Counted from the stretch's first letter, positions 8,551-18,688 are shown. The stretch: 64,000 bases of DNA from Pedobacter puniceum (GCF_009674685.1 NZ_WKJI01000007.1:1-64000); one strand, 5' to 3'. Numbers and translations are program-made. The notes: generated from the sequence alone by a model not told the origin.

Positions 8551-9237
8551 ATGAAAAAGAACAATTTTTTAAAACAGATTTTAAGCGGAGCTTTGCTTAT
8601 AGCAGTTGCCGCAGGTTTTACTTCTTGTAAAAAAGACGATGTAGATGAAACCGGTTCAGCAAGAATTAAAGTAGTGAATGCTTCTTCAGCTTCAATACCA
8701 CAAAGTGTGTTTTTAGCTAATAGTGCTATCGTTCAAGGTGGTTTAGCCTTTAATAATTCTTCTGATTACATCACCACAAATTCTGGAAATAATTTACAAT
8801 TAGAATTTAGAAATGAAGGTTCTACAACGGCCTATGCAAGCGGAAGATTTGATGTAGATAATGGAAGTTCATATACTGCTTTCTTAGCAGGAGACGGACA
8901 ACAAGCAAGGGTGAAATTTTATAAGGATGATTTATCTGCGCCAGCTGGTGGGCAAGCAAAAGTGAGGTTTGTTCATTTAAGTGATGCAGCTCCTGCAAAT
9001 GTTGATATCAGACGCTCTTCAGGGGCTAATTTAGCAGCCAATTTAGCTAAAGATAATGCAAGTAACTTTATGAATATTGAGCCCGGAATACTTTCTCTAC
9101 AAGTTTATTCAGCAGGAGGTACTCAAAGTTTAGGTACTTTTAATTTAAGCTCTTTTGCAGAGGGTAGGATTTATACAGTATATATTACTGGTTCTACTAC
9201 ACAAAATATTGCGGTAAGACAAATTACGCATAATTAA
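8551..9237 (+). CDS. DUF4397 domain lipoprotein
   Basis: Secreted lipoprotein of 228 residues. The signal peptide starting at ATG 8551 ends in the lipobox-like GFTSCKKDD, giving a surface or periplasmic lipid anchor. The mature part has repeated beta-rich units such as ARIKVVNASSASIP and KVRFVHLSDAAPANVDIR, typical of DUF4397. That domain is common in Bacteroidota cell-surface proteins of unknown role. An in-frame TTG at 8518 would add 11 residues ahead of the signal peptide, which is unlikely. It stands alone and converges on the T9SS gene across a shared terminator. Confidence 0.85.
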   Translation: MKKNNFLKQILSGALLIAVAAGFTSCKKDDVDETGSARIKVVNASSASIPQSVFLANSAIVQGGLAFNNSSDYITTNSGNNLQLEFRNEGSTTAYASGRFDVDNGSSYTAFLAGDGQQARVKFYKDDLSAPAGGQAKVRFVHLSDAAPANVDIRRSSGANLAANLAKDNASNFMNIEPGILSLQVYSAGGTQSLGTFNLSSFAEGRIYTVYITGSTTQNIAVRQITHN

Positions 9238-9254
9238 GCTAAATTTAAGCTATA

Positions 9255-9288
9255 AAAAAAGGGCTGCATCATAATGCAGCCCTTTTTT
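9255..9288. terminator. Bidirectional terminator
   Basis: Perfect 15-bp stem AAAAAAGGGCTGCAT / ATGCAGCCCTTTTTT with a 4-nt loop. A-run and T-run flank it on opposite sides, so it can serve both the DUF4397 gene (plus) and the T9SS gene (minus). Confidence 0.93.
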
Positions 9289-9314
9289 ATTCTATTGATT
9301 TTAACAACTAATAA

Positions 9315-11003
9315 TTATTGTACTATCACTTTTAAAACTTCTTTAGAAATAGCTCCTTCAATATTTAAGAAATAAACACCAGGTATAATTTGGTCTTTTA
9401 ACTTAAGTTCTTTTGAAGATTCATTTTCTTGATTTAATAATTCTGTATAAACAACCTTACCTTGAGAAGATATTAAACTCAATTTTTTAGGTTTTAAATT
9501 TGTTTTAAATTTAATAGTAGCTGAACCAGAAGAAGCAATAGGATTAGGAAAAATAGTTGAAACATCTTTTTGATTTCCTAAATCAAAATTGATAGCTCTA
9601 ATGCCTTTTTCATTTACCTTGCCATTTAAATCATACTGTAATAATTTGTAATAGTTACTACCATTAAAAGGGAAATTATCTACAACGGTATAGCTAGAAG
9701 CTCCTTTAGCTTTAACAGTAGCTAATAAGGTGAAATCTTTTCCATTGTTAGATTTTAAAATCTCAAACCTATCATTATTAACTTCTGAAGCAGTAAGCCA
9801 ATTAATATTTATTTTGTTAAGCTCTTTCTTCGCATCAAAAGAAATTAAATCAACAGGTAATACACCTGTCCCATTTAAATTGGTGGTGCCTAGGACGGTA
9901 AAGCTGCCTACCACATTAACAGTTGTATTGGCACTTAAAGTTAAATTGTTAAAAGTAAAATTTCCAGTTGCTGTAGAAGTTCCCGTTTTATTAAAAGTAA
10001 CATTGGTGTTGCCTGTAAAAGTTGCATTCACAGTTCTAAAACTAATAGGTGTAACAGCTGTTAAATTTCCACCTATAAATAATGTTTGATTTGTGCCTAC
10101 CGAATTATTAGTTATAGATTTTGCGCCTGCTCTAAAATTTAATTGATTCTCAACCAATAAAAATCTATTTGAACCACCACCTACCATAAAGGAACTTCCT
10201 GCAATAACTTCTGGTGCTGTAGCATAACCAGAGCCTGCAGCTGTGATAAATACTTCTTGTACACCTAATTGAGCGCTAAAAGACGCTCCTGTTCCACCGC
10301 CAGTATCAGTAATTGTAATTGCGGGGAAATTTGTATATCCCGAACCTGGATTAGTAATATTAATGCCAGTAATAACACCTCCTGAAATTATAGGTTCCCC
10401 TGTAGCTGTTATTAGTGGAGATGTAGAAGTTTGTTGCCCTGAAATTGCAGATGGTGCAGCAAAGGTGACCGTTGTTGCATTGGTGTAACCGCTCCCACCA
10501 AAGTTAATAGCTGTGCCAGTGATGGTGTAACTCGTTATAACTGCAGCTGCAGCGCTTGTAGGTGTGGAACCAGCAAAAACCAAGCCTGAGTGCACTGTAG
10601 TACTTGGATTAGGTTTGCTAGATAAACGACCTGCATTTACTATAGTTAAACCTGTTACAGATCCAGCGCCATCAATGCTAGAAGTAATAACTGCAGCATT
10701 ACCTTCCCCAATATTTAGAATGCTTCCTAAGACACCTGGAGGTGTGGGTGAAGAACCAAAATTAGAAGTCATTGCAACTCCATCTCTAATAGTAACTATA
10801 GATCCAGTTCCAGGTACGCTTGATGTATTTGTCCAGCCTGTTGCAGCATTAAATATTTGCCAACCAGAGGTGCTTGTATAACTAGCATTGTAAGTAGATC
10901 TAGTCCTAAATTCTCCGTCAACCTGAGCCTGAGATATAAAAGGTAGTATAGTTAAAGAAGATAAAAGGACTAGACGTCCAAAAGAAAGTAAAGTTTTTTT
11001 CAT
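9315..11003 (-). CDS. T9SS type A sorting domain protein, repeat-rich
   Basis: Secreted protein of 562 residues. It has an N-terminal signal peptide (MKKTLLSFGRLVLLSS to FISQAQ). The middle region is low in complexity, rich in Gly, Thr, Ser and Ile, and contains three units of the type GSGYTNxPxxT, probably beta-structured. A beta-sandwich follows around LPVDLISFDAKKELNKININW, and the C-terminus is a type A T9SS sorting domain (STIFPNPIASSG to GVYFLNIEG, about residues 485-562). T9SS cargo crosses the outer membrane and is usually attached to the surface. Its function is not visible; it could be an adhesin-like or surface structural protein. It stands alone between two terminators. Confidence 0.88.
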   Translation of the reverse strand: MKKTLLSFGRLVLLSSLTILPFISQAQVDGEFRTRSTYNASYTSTSGWQIFNAATGWTNTSSVPGTGSIVTIRDGVAMTSNFGSSPTPPGVLGSILNIGEGNAAVITSSIDGAGSVTGLTIVNAGRLSSKPNPSTTVHSGLVFAGSTPTSAAAAVITSYTITGTAINFGGSGYTNATTVTFAAPSAISGQQTSTSPLITATGEPIISGGVITGINITNPGSGYTNFPAITITDTGGGTGASFSAQLGVQEVFITAAGSGYATAPEVIAGSSFMVGGGSNRFLLVENQLNFRAGAKSITNNSVGTNQTLFIGGNLTAVTPISFRTVNATFTGNTNVTFNKTGTSTATGNFTFNNLTLSANTTVNVVGSFTVLGTTNLNGTGVLPVDLISFDAKKELNKININWLTASEVNNDRFEILKSNNGKDFTLLATVKAKGASSYTVVDNFPFNGSNYYKLLQYDLNGKVNEKGIRAINFDLGNQKDVSTIFPNPIASSGSATIKFKTNLKPKKLSLISSQGKVVYTELLNQENESSKELKLKDQIIPGVYFLNIEGAISKEVLKVIVQ

Positions 11004-11224
11004 GCGTTTATAATTTGGTTGTGATGAAATTACTTGAGAATACTAGTGATGGCAACCTGATTCATCCTGATTGCTTATAGTTTATATCAAAAAACCAAAG
11101 GGTATTTATTAAATGTTGTTGTTCTGATGAATATTTACAAGGAATTGAAAGGACCTGAAAATTTAATAACAAGCTTGTAACATAAAAAAAACTTACACCT
11201 CGCTGAATAACAGATATAAAAGAC

Positions 11225-11232
11225 TATTTTTG
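11225..11232 (+). promoter_or_regulatory. Putative -7 promoter element for pnp
   Basis: TATTTTTG fits TAnnTTTG and lies 19 nt ahead of the pnp ATG. No clear -33 TTTG is visible at standard spacing, so the call rests on one element. Confidence 0.45.
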
Positions 11233-11251
11233 TGCCGATTAAATAATACAT

Positions 11252-13411
11252 ATGAGTTTAAATGTTTTTAAAAAGTCGATTGATTTAGGCGATGGCCGTA
11301 TCATTGAGATCGAAACTGGTAAATTAGCTAAGCAAGCTGATGGTTCAGTTGTCGTGAAACAAGGTGATACTATGCTTTTAGCCACTGTTGTTTCAAATAA
11401 AGATGCAAAAGAAGGTGTCGACTTCCTTCCTTTATCCGTTGATTATCAGGAGAAATATGCGGCAGCTGGCCGTATCCCTGGAGGTTTTTTACGTCGTGAA
11501 GCCCGTTTGTCTGATTATGAAGTGTTAATTTCTAGATTGGTAGACAGAGCTTTACGTCCATTATTCCCTGAAGATTACCATGCAGAAACGCAGGTAATGA
11601 TTTCCTTAATATCATCAGACAAAAATATCATGCCTGATGCATTAGCAGGTTTAGCTGCTTCGGCTGCTATTGCGGTTTCTGATATTCCGTTTAACGGACC
11701 TATCTCAGAAGTACGTGTTGCTAAAATTGATGGAAAATTGGTTATTAACCCTACTAAGTCTGATTTAGAAAGAGCAACACTTGAGTTTATTGTTGCTGGT
11801 TCTGCTCAAGATATTAATATGGTTGAAGGAGAAGCTGATGAAATTCAGGAAGCTGAGTTGGTTGAAGCTATCCAGTTTGCACATGCTGCAATTAAAGCAC
11901 AAGTTCAAGCACAAGTAGAACTTACCGAGTTGGTAGGTAAAACTCAAAAAAGAGAATACTGCCACGAGCATAGCGACGAGGAATTAAAAGCTAAAATTAC
12001 GGCTGATACTTACGATAAAGTTTATGCTGTAGCAAAATCTGGCGCAGGTAAAGATGAGCGTTCGGCAGCTTTTAAAGCTTTGCAAGATGAGGTTTTAGCT
12101 GCTTTAGGTGAAGATGCTACAGAAACGACTAAGTTTTTAGCTAAGAAATATTTCCATGATGTTCAGTATGATGCTGTAAGAGCTTTATTATTGAATGAAG
12201 GTATCCGTTTAGATGGAAGAAATACAAAACAAATTCGTCCTATCTGGAGCGAAGTTGGTTATTTACCTTCTGCACATGGTTCTGCAATATTTACACGTGG
12301 CGAAACACAATCTTTAACAACCGTTACTTTAGGTGCTAAAGATGATGAGCAGTTAATAGATGGTGCTTTCATCAATGGTTACAACAAATTCTTATTGCAC
12401 TATAATTTCCCTTCTTTCTCTACAGGTGAGGCTCGTCCTAACCGTGGTGTGGGTAGAAGAGAAATTGGTCATGGTAATTTAGCCATGAGAGCTATAAAAA
12501 AAGTATTACCCGGAGATGAGGAAAATCCTTACACCATTCGTGTAGTTTCTGATATTTTAGAATCTAATGGTTCTTCTTCAATGGCAACTGTTTGTGCTGG
12601 TACCTTAGCTTTAATGGATGCAGGTATTAAACTTAAAGCTCCGGTTTCTGGTATCGCTATGGGTTTAATTTCTGATGATAAAACAGGTAAATATGCTATC
12701 CTTTCTGATATCTTAGGAGATGAAGACCATTTAGGAGATATGGACTTTAAAGTTACAGGTTCAAGAAATGGTATTACCGCTTGCCAAATGGATTTAAAAG
12801 TTAATGGTTTATCTTACGAGGTTTTAACAGAGGCGTTAAACCAAGCTAAAGAAGGCCGTTTGCATATCCTTGGTGAGATGGAAAAAACCATGTCTGCTCC
12901 TCGTGAAGATTATAAACCACATGCTCCACGTATCATCAGCATGACCATAGATAAAGAATTTATTGGTGCTGTAATTGGTCCGGGTGGTAAAATTATCCAA
13001 GAAATGCAACGCGAAACTGGTGCAACCATCTCTATTGAAGAAAAAGACAATAAAGGTGTTATCCAGATTTTTGCTGATAATAAAGATTCTATTGACCAAG
13101 CGGTTAGAAGAATCAAAAACATCGTAGCAAAACCAGAAGTTGGCGAAGTATACGAAGGTAAAGTAAAATCTATCATGCCTTTTGGTGCTTTTGTTGAGAT
13201 TATGCCAGGTAAAGATGGTTTATTACACATCTCTGAAATAGATTGGAAACGTTACGAAAGTATGGACGGAATTTTCCAAGTAGGAGATGAGGTAAGAGTT
13301 AAATTATTGGATATCGATAAACAAGGTAAATTAAAACTTTCTAGAAAAGCTTTATTACCTCGTCCGCCTAAGCCAGATGCAGCACCAGCAGCAGAAGCGC
13401 CTCAGGCTTAA
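11252..13411 (+). CDS. pnp: Polyribonucleotide nucleotidyltransferase (PNPase)
   Basis: 3'-5' phosphorolytic exoribonuclease that degrades mRNA and acts as a trimer, often with other decay enzymes. It is 719 residues, full length. Two RNase PH domains flank an alpha-helical linker; the first has [13 protein letters not shown] and [12 protein letters not shown], the second [14 protein letters not shown] and [16 protein letters not shown] domain ([13 protein letters not shown], near residue 573) and an S1 domain ([19 protein letters not shown], near 631) finish it. The tail is an Ala/Pro-rich stretch. It is a single-gene transcript with its own terminator. Confidence 0.97.
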   Translation: MSLNVFKKSIDLGDGRIIEIETGKLAKQADGSVVVKQGDTMLLATVVSNKDAKEGVDFLPLSVDYQEKYAAAGRIPGGFLRREARLSDYEVLISRLVDRALRPLFPEDYHAETQVMISLISSDKNIMPDALAGLAASAAIAVSDIPFNGPISEVRVAKIDGKLVINPTKSDLERATLEFIVAGSAQDINMVEGEADEIQEAELVEAIQFAHAAIKAQVQAQVELTELVGKTQKREYCHEHSDEELKAKITADTYDKVYAVAKSGAGKDERSAAFKALQDEVLAALGEDATETTKFLAKKYFHDVQYDAVRALLLNEGIRLDGRNTKQIRPIWSEVGYLPSAHGSAIFTRGETQSLTTVTLGAKDDEQLIDGAFINGYNKFLLHYNFPSFSTGEARPNRGVGRREIGHGNLAMRAIKKVLPGDEENPYTIRVVSDILESNGSSSMATVCAGTLALMDAGIKLKAPVSGIAMGLISDDKTGKYAILSDILGDEDHLGDMDFKVTGSRNGITACQMDLKVNGLSYEVLTEALNQAKEGRLHILGEMEKTMSAPREDYKPHAPRIISMTIDKEFIGAVIGPGGKIIQEMQRETGATISIEEKDNKGVIQIFADNKDSIDQAVRRIKNIVAKPEVGEVYEGKVKSIMPFGAFVEIMPGKDGLLHISEIDWKRYESMDGIFQVGDEVRVKLLDIDKQGKLKLSRKALLPRPPKPDAAPAAEAPQA

Positions 13412-13438
13412 TAAAAATATATTTTTTTGATTTTTTTT

Positions 13439-13469
13439 ACCCGCTCTGTGTATACAGAGCGGGTTTTTT
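13439..13469 (+). terminator. Rho-independent terminator of pnp
   Basis: An 11-bp stem ACCCGCTCTGT / ACAGAGCGGGT with a GTAT loop, then TTTTTT. It lies 27 nt after the pnp stop. Confidence 0.92.
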
Positions 13470-13628
13470 GTTTGATAATGTGGTTGTCGGTTGATTGGAT
13501 TTATTTTAATAATTTCTATCTTAGAGATAACCCAATAATAAACCATTACGTTTGAGATGATCTTAGATATCAAAAAAAGCAGAGCCTTGTCTTTGATAAC
13601 GACATCATCAAACCTAAATAAAAATTAA

Positions 13629-14933
13629 ATGAAAAATCAAGAAAAAGAAGTTTCTAATGTTTCTAGACGTAAGTTTTTAGCAAGCGCTGCTACCTTATCA
13701 GCCTTTATGATTGTGCCTCGTTTTGTACTAGGTAAAGGATTTGTTGCACCCAGTGATAAGATAAATTTAGGTTTTATTGGCACTGGAAAGCAATCGATTA
13801 CATTGAGACGAGCATTTGCTAGCCAAGAGCAAGCACAGATAGTAGCTGCAAGTGATGTTTATAGACGAAAACTTGATTTTTTTGCACAAGAAATCAATAA
13901 ATTTTACGCTGATAAAAAGGGTGCAGACCAGTATAAAGGCTGTGATATTTATGAAGATTACCAAGAGATTTTAGAAAGGAAAGATATTGATGCTGTAGTC
14001 ATCATCACGCCAGACCATTGGCATGCTGTACAAGCAGTTGCAGCAGCTAAAGCAGGTAAAGATATTTATTGCGAAAAGCCATTATCATTAACCATAGAAG
14101 AAGGAAGAGCAATGGTAAATGCTACTCGCAAATATAAGCGTGTTTTTCAAACAGGAAGTATGCAACGCTCTTGGGATGAGTTTAGACAGGCAGTTGCTTT
14201 AATAAGAGGGGGCTACATTGGCGAACTAGATAATATTAAGGTAAGTGTTGGGCCTCCACCACTAGCTTATAATTTACCTAAAGAAGAAATACCAGCAGAT
14301 TTAAACTGGGAGAAATGGTTAGGGCCAAATAAAAACTATAGTCACTTTAATGAAAAGTTAAATCCAGATATTAATGCTTATTGGGCCAAATGGAGGGATT
14401 ATAAAGAGTTTGGAGGTGGTATGGTTACAGATTGGGGCGCACACATGTTTGATATTGTGCAGTGGGCTTTAAATATGGATAATAGTGGCCCGGTAGCAGT
14501 AACTCCACCAGATCAAAATCATAAATTTTTAACTTTCGAATATGCTAATGGATTAAAGATGACTCATGAGAACTTTGGTGTTGGTAATGCCATTCAGTTT
14601 AATGGTAAAGAAGGCAGTATTGTGGTACGTCGTGGAAAATTGGAGGTCAATCCAGAATCTCTACAAAATAAAGTAATAGACGCTAAAAATTTAGGTATTT
14701 ATCATAGCACTAACCATTATCAAGACTTTTTAGAGGCGATAAAGAACCGTAGTAAACCTGTTTGCGATGTAGAAATTGGACACAGAACGGCTAGTGTTTG
14801 TAATATTGCCAATATAGCTTATGAGCTTAAAAGACCATTAAAATGGAATCCTGAAAAGGAAGTTTTCATCAATGATAAAGATGCGAATAAATTAAAGGGT
14901 AGAGAGCTTAAAAAAGGTTTTAAGCTTAGTTAA
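13629..14933 (+). CDS. Gfo/Idh/MocA family oxidoreductase with Tat signal
   Basis: NAD(P)-dependent sugar or inositol-type dehydrogenase of 434 residues. The N-terminus has a twin-arginine motif SRRKFLASAATLS, so the folded, cofactor-loaded enzyme is probably exported. The Rossmann fold is INLGFIGTGKQ; the dinucleotide-binding domain continues with TPDHWHAVQA and CEKPLS, the family EKP motif. The C-terminal substrate domain contains GGGMVTDWGAHMFD. Periplasmic members of this family are common in Bacteroidota and act on carbohydrates or glycans. The substrate is unknown. The gene ends 2 nt from the convergent YceI gene. Confidence 0.9.
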   Translation: MKNQEKEVSNVSRRKFLASAATLSAFMIVPRFVLGKGFVAPSDKINLGFIGTGKQSITLRRAFASQEQAQIVAASDVYRRKLDFFAQEINKFYADKKGADQYKGCDIYEDYQEILERKDIDAVVIITPDHWHAVQAVAAAKAGKDIYCEKPLSLTIEEGRAMVNATRKYKRVFQTGSMQRSWDEFRQAVALIRGGYIGELDNIKVSVGPPPLAYNLPKEEIPADLNWEKWLGPNKNYSHFNEKLNPDINAYWAKWRDYKEFGGGMVTDWGAHMFDIVQWALNMDNSGPVAVTPPDQNHKFLTFEYANGLKMTHENFGVGNAIQFNGKEGSIVVRRGKLEVNPESLQNKVIDAKNLGIYHSTNHYQDFLEAIKNRSKPVCDVEIGHRTASVCNIANIAYELKRPLKWNPEKEVFINDKDANKLKGRELKKGFKLS

Positions 14934-14935
14934 AA

Positions 14936-15481
14936 TTAATTACTCACTTTATTTAAAGAGCCGTTAACAGTAACTTCAATTTTCTCGCCAATAGGTTTTC
15001 CTAAGATTTTAGGAGGCTCAATTTTAAAATCTTTTGTATTTAAAATGAAAGTGCTGTTAACGCTTATGATGTTTTTTTGAAGAGTTATTTTACAAGGTAT
15101 AACTTGCTGTACATCCACACCATGCAGGTTGAATTTGCCTTCTACATAAATGAGGTAAGTACCATCAGGTTTGTTGGATAAATCATCTTTAAAATTACCC
15201 TTGAAGCTCGCCATAGGGTATTTGTCACTTTCTATATATTTTTCATTAAAATGCTGTTGCATTAAAGCTTTTTTAAAACTAAAAGAGCTAATAGCAATGC
15301 TTACCTTTATTTCTTTACGTTTTATATCTAAAGTTGCGTTTGCAGAATTTGTAAGGGCATCAATATCAGCTACAGGAGCTGCGGCATAAAAGTGCACCGA
15401 TAATTTATCTGTCTTAAAGTTTTGCGCTTGAAGCCATAAAGGCAAAGAAATAATGCTAAAGATAAGAGCCAAATATTTCAT
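14936..15481 (-). CDS. YceI family protein
   Basis: Secreted lipocalin-like protein of 181 residues. The signal peptide is MKYLALIFSIISLPLWLQAQ. The mature part follows the YceI pattern: an N-terminal beta strand, ATLDIKRKEIKVSI, the SDKYPMASFKG segment, and the strand LHGVDVQQVIPCKI. Family members bind long isoprenoid or other lipids in an extended beta-barrel; their physiological role is poorly defined. It is read convergently to the Gfo/Idh/MocA gene with a gap of only 2 nt, so the two transcripts must overlap. Confidence 0.85.
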   Translation of the reverse strand: MKYLALIFSIISLPLWLQAQNFKTDKLSVHFYAAAPVADIDALTNSANATLDIKRKEIKVSIAISSFSFKKALMQQHFNEKYIESDKYPMASFKGNFKDDLSNKPDGTYLIYVEGKFNLHGVDVQQVIPCKITLQKNIISVNSTFILNTKDFKIEPPKILGKPIGEKIEVTVNGSLNKVSN

Positions 15482-15551
15482 GGTTGGATGTTTTCTTATA
15501 TACTAAATACGTTTAGCTTATGATTAAAGTTTTATAAGAAGGCATATTTAT

Positions 15552-15559
15552 TATATTTG
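15552..15559 (+). promoter_or_regulatory. Putative -7 promoter element for rpe
   Basis: TATATTTG matches TAnnTTTG exactly and ends only 4 nt before the rpe ATG at 15564. If it is used, transcription starts at or next to the start codon, giving a leaderless or nearly leaderless mRNA. The -33 position reads TTTA rather than TTTG. Confidence 0.45.
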
Positions 15560-15563
15560 AATC

Positions 15564-16235
15564 ATGAATCATTTAATCGCACCATCTATTTTATCGGCAG
15601 ATTTTGCTCATCTAAAACAAGATATTTTAATGCTTAATAATAGCGAAGCAGATTGGATACATGTAGACGTTATGGATGGCGTTTTTGTACCCAATATTTC
15701 TTTTGGTTTTCCGGTTATTGCAGCAGTAAAAAATTATGCATTAAAACCTTTAGATGTACATTTAATGATTACCAATCCAGATCGTTATTTGGAAGATTTC
15801 CAAAAAGCAGGAGCCAATGTTATTACCGTACATTATGAAGCTTGCGATCATTTGGATAGAACCATTCATAAAATTAAAGAATTAGGTTGTAAAGCGGGGG
15901 TTGCAATTAATCCTCATACTCCGGTTTCTTTATTAGAGAATGTGATAGAAGAATTAGATTTAGCCTTAATCATGACGGTTAATCCGGGTTTTGGCGGACA
16001 AAAATTTATTGCCAATAGTTACCATAAGATACAACAGTTAAGGGCCATGGCTGATGAAAAAAATCCCGACTTATTTATTGAGGTTGATGGTGGCGTAAGT
16101 AATCATAATTCTTTAGCCTTATTAAAGGCTGGGGCTAATGTTCTGGTAGCTGGTAATGCTATTTTTGCTGCCGAAGATCAGTTGCATGCCATAGCAGAAT
16201 TAAAAAATATATCTCCTGATACTTTCCATGCGTAG
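15564..16235 (+). CDS. rpe: Ribulose-phosphate 3-epimerase
   Basis: TIM-barrel enzyme that interconverts ribulose 5-phosphate and xylulose 5-phosphate in the pentose phosphate pathway. It is 223 residues, full length. Motifs in order are PSILSADFAHL, HVDVMDGVFVPNISFG (metal ligands and catalytic Asp), DVHLMITNPD, MTVNPGFGGQKF and VDGGVS (second catalytic Asp). Its last 8 nt overlap the start of the downstream TonB receptor gene, so the two are cotranscribed and possibly translationally coupled. That pairing is unusual for a core carbon enzyme. Confidence 0.96.
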   Translation: MNHLIAPSILSADFAHLKQDILMLNNSEADWIHVDVMDGVFVPNISFGFPVIAAVKNYALKPLDVHLMITNPDRYLEDFQKAGANVITVHYEACDHLDRTIHKIKELGCKAGVAINPHTPVSLLENVIEELDLALIMTVNPGFGGQKFIANSYHKIQQLRAMADEKNPDLFIEVDGGVSNHNSLALLKAGANVLVAGNAIFAAEDQLHAIAELKNISPDTFHA

Positions 16236-18651
16236 TTTCCTTCTGGCGATACTTTTAGGATTTTCTGTAAATGTCTTTGCGCAGCAAACGCTTAAGCTTT
16301 CAGGAAAAATAAGTAATGCGCAATCAGAATCTTTAAGCGGTGTAGAGATTAGTGTTAAAGATGCTGATATCAAAAAGATATCTAACATTAAAGGAGAATA
16401 TAACATCAATCTAAAGCCCGGAACTTACACTTTAATCTTTTCATTATCAGGGTACAATACAAATATTTCTAATCTTAAATTAGAGAAAAATACAATACTT
16501 AATGTTGTTTTGGTAAAAGATAAGCAAATGCTTGATGTTGTTGTAGTGAACGACCAAAGCACTAGGGTAGAAGGGATGACCAACATTAATGCCCGTAATT
16601 TTGAGCTCTCGCCAAACGTTGCACAAAGTTTTGAGGCCATGTTAAAACAATTACCAGGTGTCTCAACCAATAACGAATTAAGTTCGCAATACTCGGTACG
16701 TGGAGGTAATTTTGATGAAAACCTCATTTACATCAATGATGTTGAGATTTTTAAACCTTATTTGGTTAGAAACGGTCAGCAAGAGGGTTTAAGTCTTATA
16801 AATCCCGATTTAATCTCTAATGTGAAATTTTCTGCCGGAGGTTTTTCAGCTCGTTATGGCGATAAATTATCATCTGTTTTAGATGTAAACTATAAAACAA
16901 GAGATACAGCGGCAAGTGTCATCAGTTTAGGTACCAATGGGTTGTCTGCAAGTACTTTTTTTGCACAAAAAAGGTTTAACGTAGCTATTAGTTTTAGAAA
17001 TAAGAGAAATAGGTTTGTACTTAATGCACAGCCTATTAGAGGAAGTTATGATCCACGTTTTTACGATTTACAAACTCTTGTCAACTATAAAGCTAGTCCG
17101 CGTTTAAATGTTGAGTTTTTAGGTATTGCCAATAGCAGCCAGTTTAGTTTATTTCCACAATCTAGAGAAACTACTTTTGGTACTTTACAACAAACTTTAA
17201 GGTTAAGGGTAAACTACGAAGGACAGGAGATAGACCAATATACCAACTTGGTTGGGGCTCTTACTTTTAACTATAAGCTTAATGATAAAGCTAAGTTAAA
17301 ATGGATAAATTCTGCTTTTATCATGTCTGAAAGAGAGAATTTTGATATTACAGGTTCTTATTTATTTGATGAAGTAGAAACTGATTTTTTAGGAGGAGGT
17401 TTTGGTAATGTGGTAGCAAACCGAGGAATAGGTGCCTTCCAAGATTATGGCAGAAACCAAATGGATGCCCGTGTTTTAGCTAGTGATATCAAATACTATT
17501 TCTCTAAAAACAACTCGCATTGGGAAGGCAGTTTAAGATTTCAGCAAGATTATATCAAAGATGAACTTTTAGAATTTAATTATCTAGATTCTACGGGTTA
17601 CGCTTTGCCCAATAATCAATCAAATGGCTTTCCGCTGTTTGATTATCGTAATGCCAGTAATACATTAACTACTAATAGGATTTCTGCTTATATCTTAAAC
17701 ACTTCTGATATTGGTGAGCATTTTACTTTAGCAAGCGGCTTAAGGTTTAATTATAATAGTTTTACTAAAGAGTTATTGCCTAGCCCTAGATTGGTGTTAA
17801 CTTATAATCCTAAAAAGGAAAAAGACATTATTTATAGGTTTGCTAGTGGTTATTATGTTCAAACGCCCTTTTACAGGGAGTTAAGAGGTTTTGATGGCCA
17901 GATAAACCCTGATGTTAAATCGCAAAAGTCTTTACATTTTATAGCCTCATCAGATTATAAATTTAAATCTTTAGGGACTAATTTGAGGTTTAATACCGAG
18001 TTGTATTACAAAGCTTTATTACAACTTACCCCTTACGAGTTAGAAAATCTTCGTGTAAGATACAATGCTGGTTTAACCTCAAAAGGTTATGCAGCAGGGG
18101 TAGATTTTTCTATTAGTGGTGAGTTTGTACGAGATTTAGAATCGTCTTTTAGACTTTCTTTAATGAAAACAGAAGAGGATATTAATGGCGATTCTTTTAC
18201 CAGAACAGATGCCAATGGAAATCAGCAAGTTGTTTTTCCAGGCTTTATCAAAAGACCAACAGATCAACGTGTAAACTTTTCGATATTTTTTCAGGATAGG
18301 TTATTCAACAGCCCAACTTATAAAGTTCATTTAAGTTTACTTTATGGCTCTAGATTACCAAGTTGGCCACCTAGAACCAATAACTTCACTACAAACTTCA
18401 CCATACCACCCTACAGAAGAGTAGATATTGGTTTTTCTAAAGATATTTTGGATAAAGAAAGTATCAAAAGATTTAAATGGTTTGATACCTATTTCAATTC
18501 TTTCATCGTTTATGCAGAAGTATTTAACTTGCTCAATATCAACAATACAGTTTCTTACTTGTGGTTAACAGATGTTAATAATAATCGTTACGCAATTCCT
18601 AATTTTTTAACATCTAGACAGCTAAATTTTAAGATTATTGCAAAATTTTAA
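16228..18651 (+). CDS. TonB-dependent receptor with carboxypeptidase-like N-domain
   Basis: Outer-membrane active transporter of 807 residues. It has a signal peptide (MRSFLLAILLGFSVNVFAQQ), a carboxypeptidase-D regulatory-like domain (about 22-100, SGVEISVKDADI, KGEYNINLKPGTYTL), a plug domain (about 120-220, LPGVSTNNE, YSVRGGNFDENLIYINDVEI) and a long beta-barrel ending in the aromatic LNFKIIAKF. It lacks the SusC-type features that usually pair with SusD, and no SusD gene follows. The substrate is unknown. Start ATG 16228 overlaps the rpe stop by 8 nt. Confidence 0.9.
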   Translation: MRSFLLAILLGFSVNVFAQQTLKLSGKISNAQSESLSGVEISVKDADIKKISNIKGEYNINLKPGTYTLIFSLSGYNTNISNLKLEKNTILNVVLVKDKQMLDVVVVNDQSTRVEGMTNINARNFELSPNVAQSFEAMLKQLPGVSTNNELSSQYSVRGGNFDENLIYINDVEIFKPYLVRNGQQEGLSLINPDLISNVKFSAGGFSARYGDKLSSVLDVNYKTRDTAASVISLGTNGLSASTFFAQKRFNVAISFRNKRNRFVLNAQPIRGSYDPRFYDLQTLVNYKASPRLNVEFLGIANSSQFSLFPQSRETTFGTLQQTLRLRVNYEGQEIDQYTNLVGALTFNYKLNDKAKLKWINSAFIMSERENFDITGSYLFDEVETDFLGGGFGNVVANRGIGAFQDYGRNQMDARVLASDIKYYFSKNNSHWEGSLRFQQDYIKDELLEFNYLDSTGYALPNNQSNGFPLFDYRNASNTLTTNRISAYILNTSDIGEHFTLASGLRFNYNSFTKELLPSPRLVLTYNPKKEKDIIYRFASGYYVQTPFYRELRGFDGQINPDVKSQKSLHFIASSDYKFKSLGTNLRFNTELYYKALLQLTPYELENLRVRYNAGLTSKGYAAGVDFSISGEFVRDLESSFRLSLMKTEEDINGDSFTRTDANGNQQVVFPGFIKRPTDQRVNFSIFFQDRLFNSPTYKVHLSLLYGSRLPSWPPRTNNFTTNFTIPPYRRVDIGFSKDILDKESIKRFKWFDTYFNSFIVYAEVFNLLNINNTVSYLWLTDVNNNRYAIPNFLTSRQLNFKIIAKF

Positions 18652-18680
18652 ATTTACACCGTAGAAACGTTTTATTGTTT

Positions 18681-18688
18681 TAAATTTG
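18681..18688 (+). promoter_or_regulatory. Putative -7 promoter element for serC
   Basis: TAAATTTG fits TAnnTTTG, about 110 nt ahead of serC. It lies between AACGTTTT (18667-18674) and AAAACGTT (18695-18702), an inverted pair that could be an operator. No -33 TTTG is seen at the usual spacing. Confidence 0.4.

Noticed and set aside
10564-10881. Plus-strand open frame of 105 codons inside the T9SS gene
   Set aside because: A shadow of the minus-strand T9SS gene, whose signal peptide and sorting domain are clear. Its length comes from low-complexity sequence.
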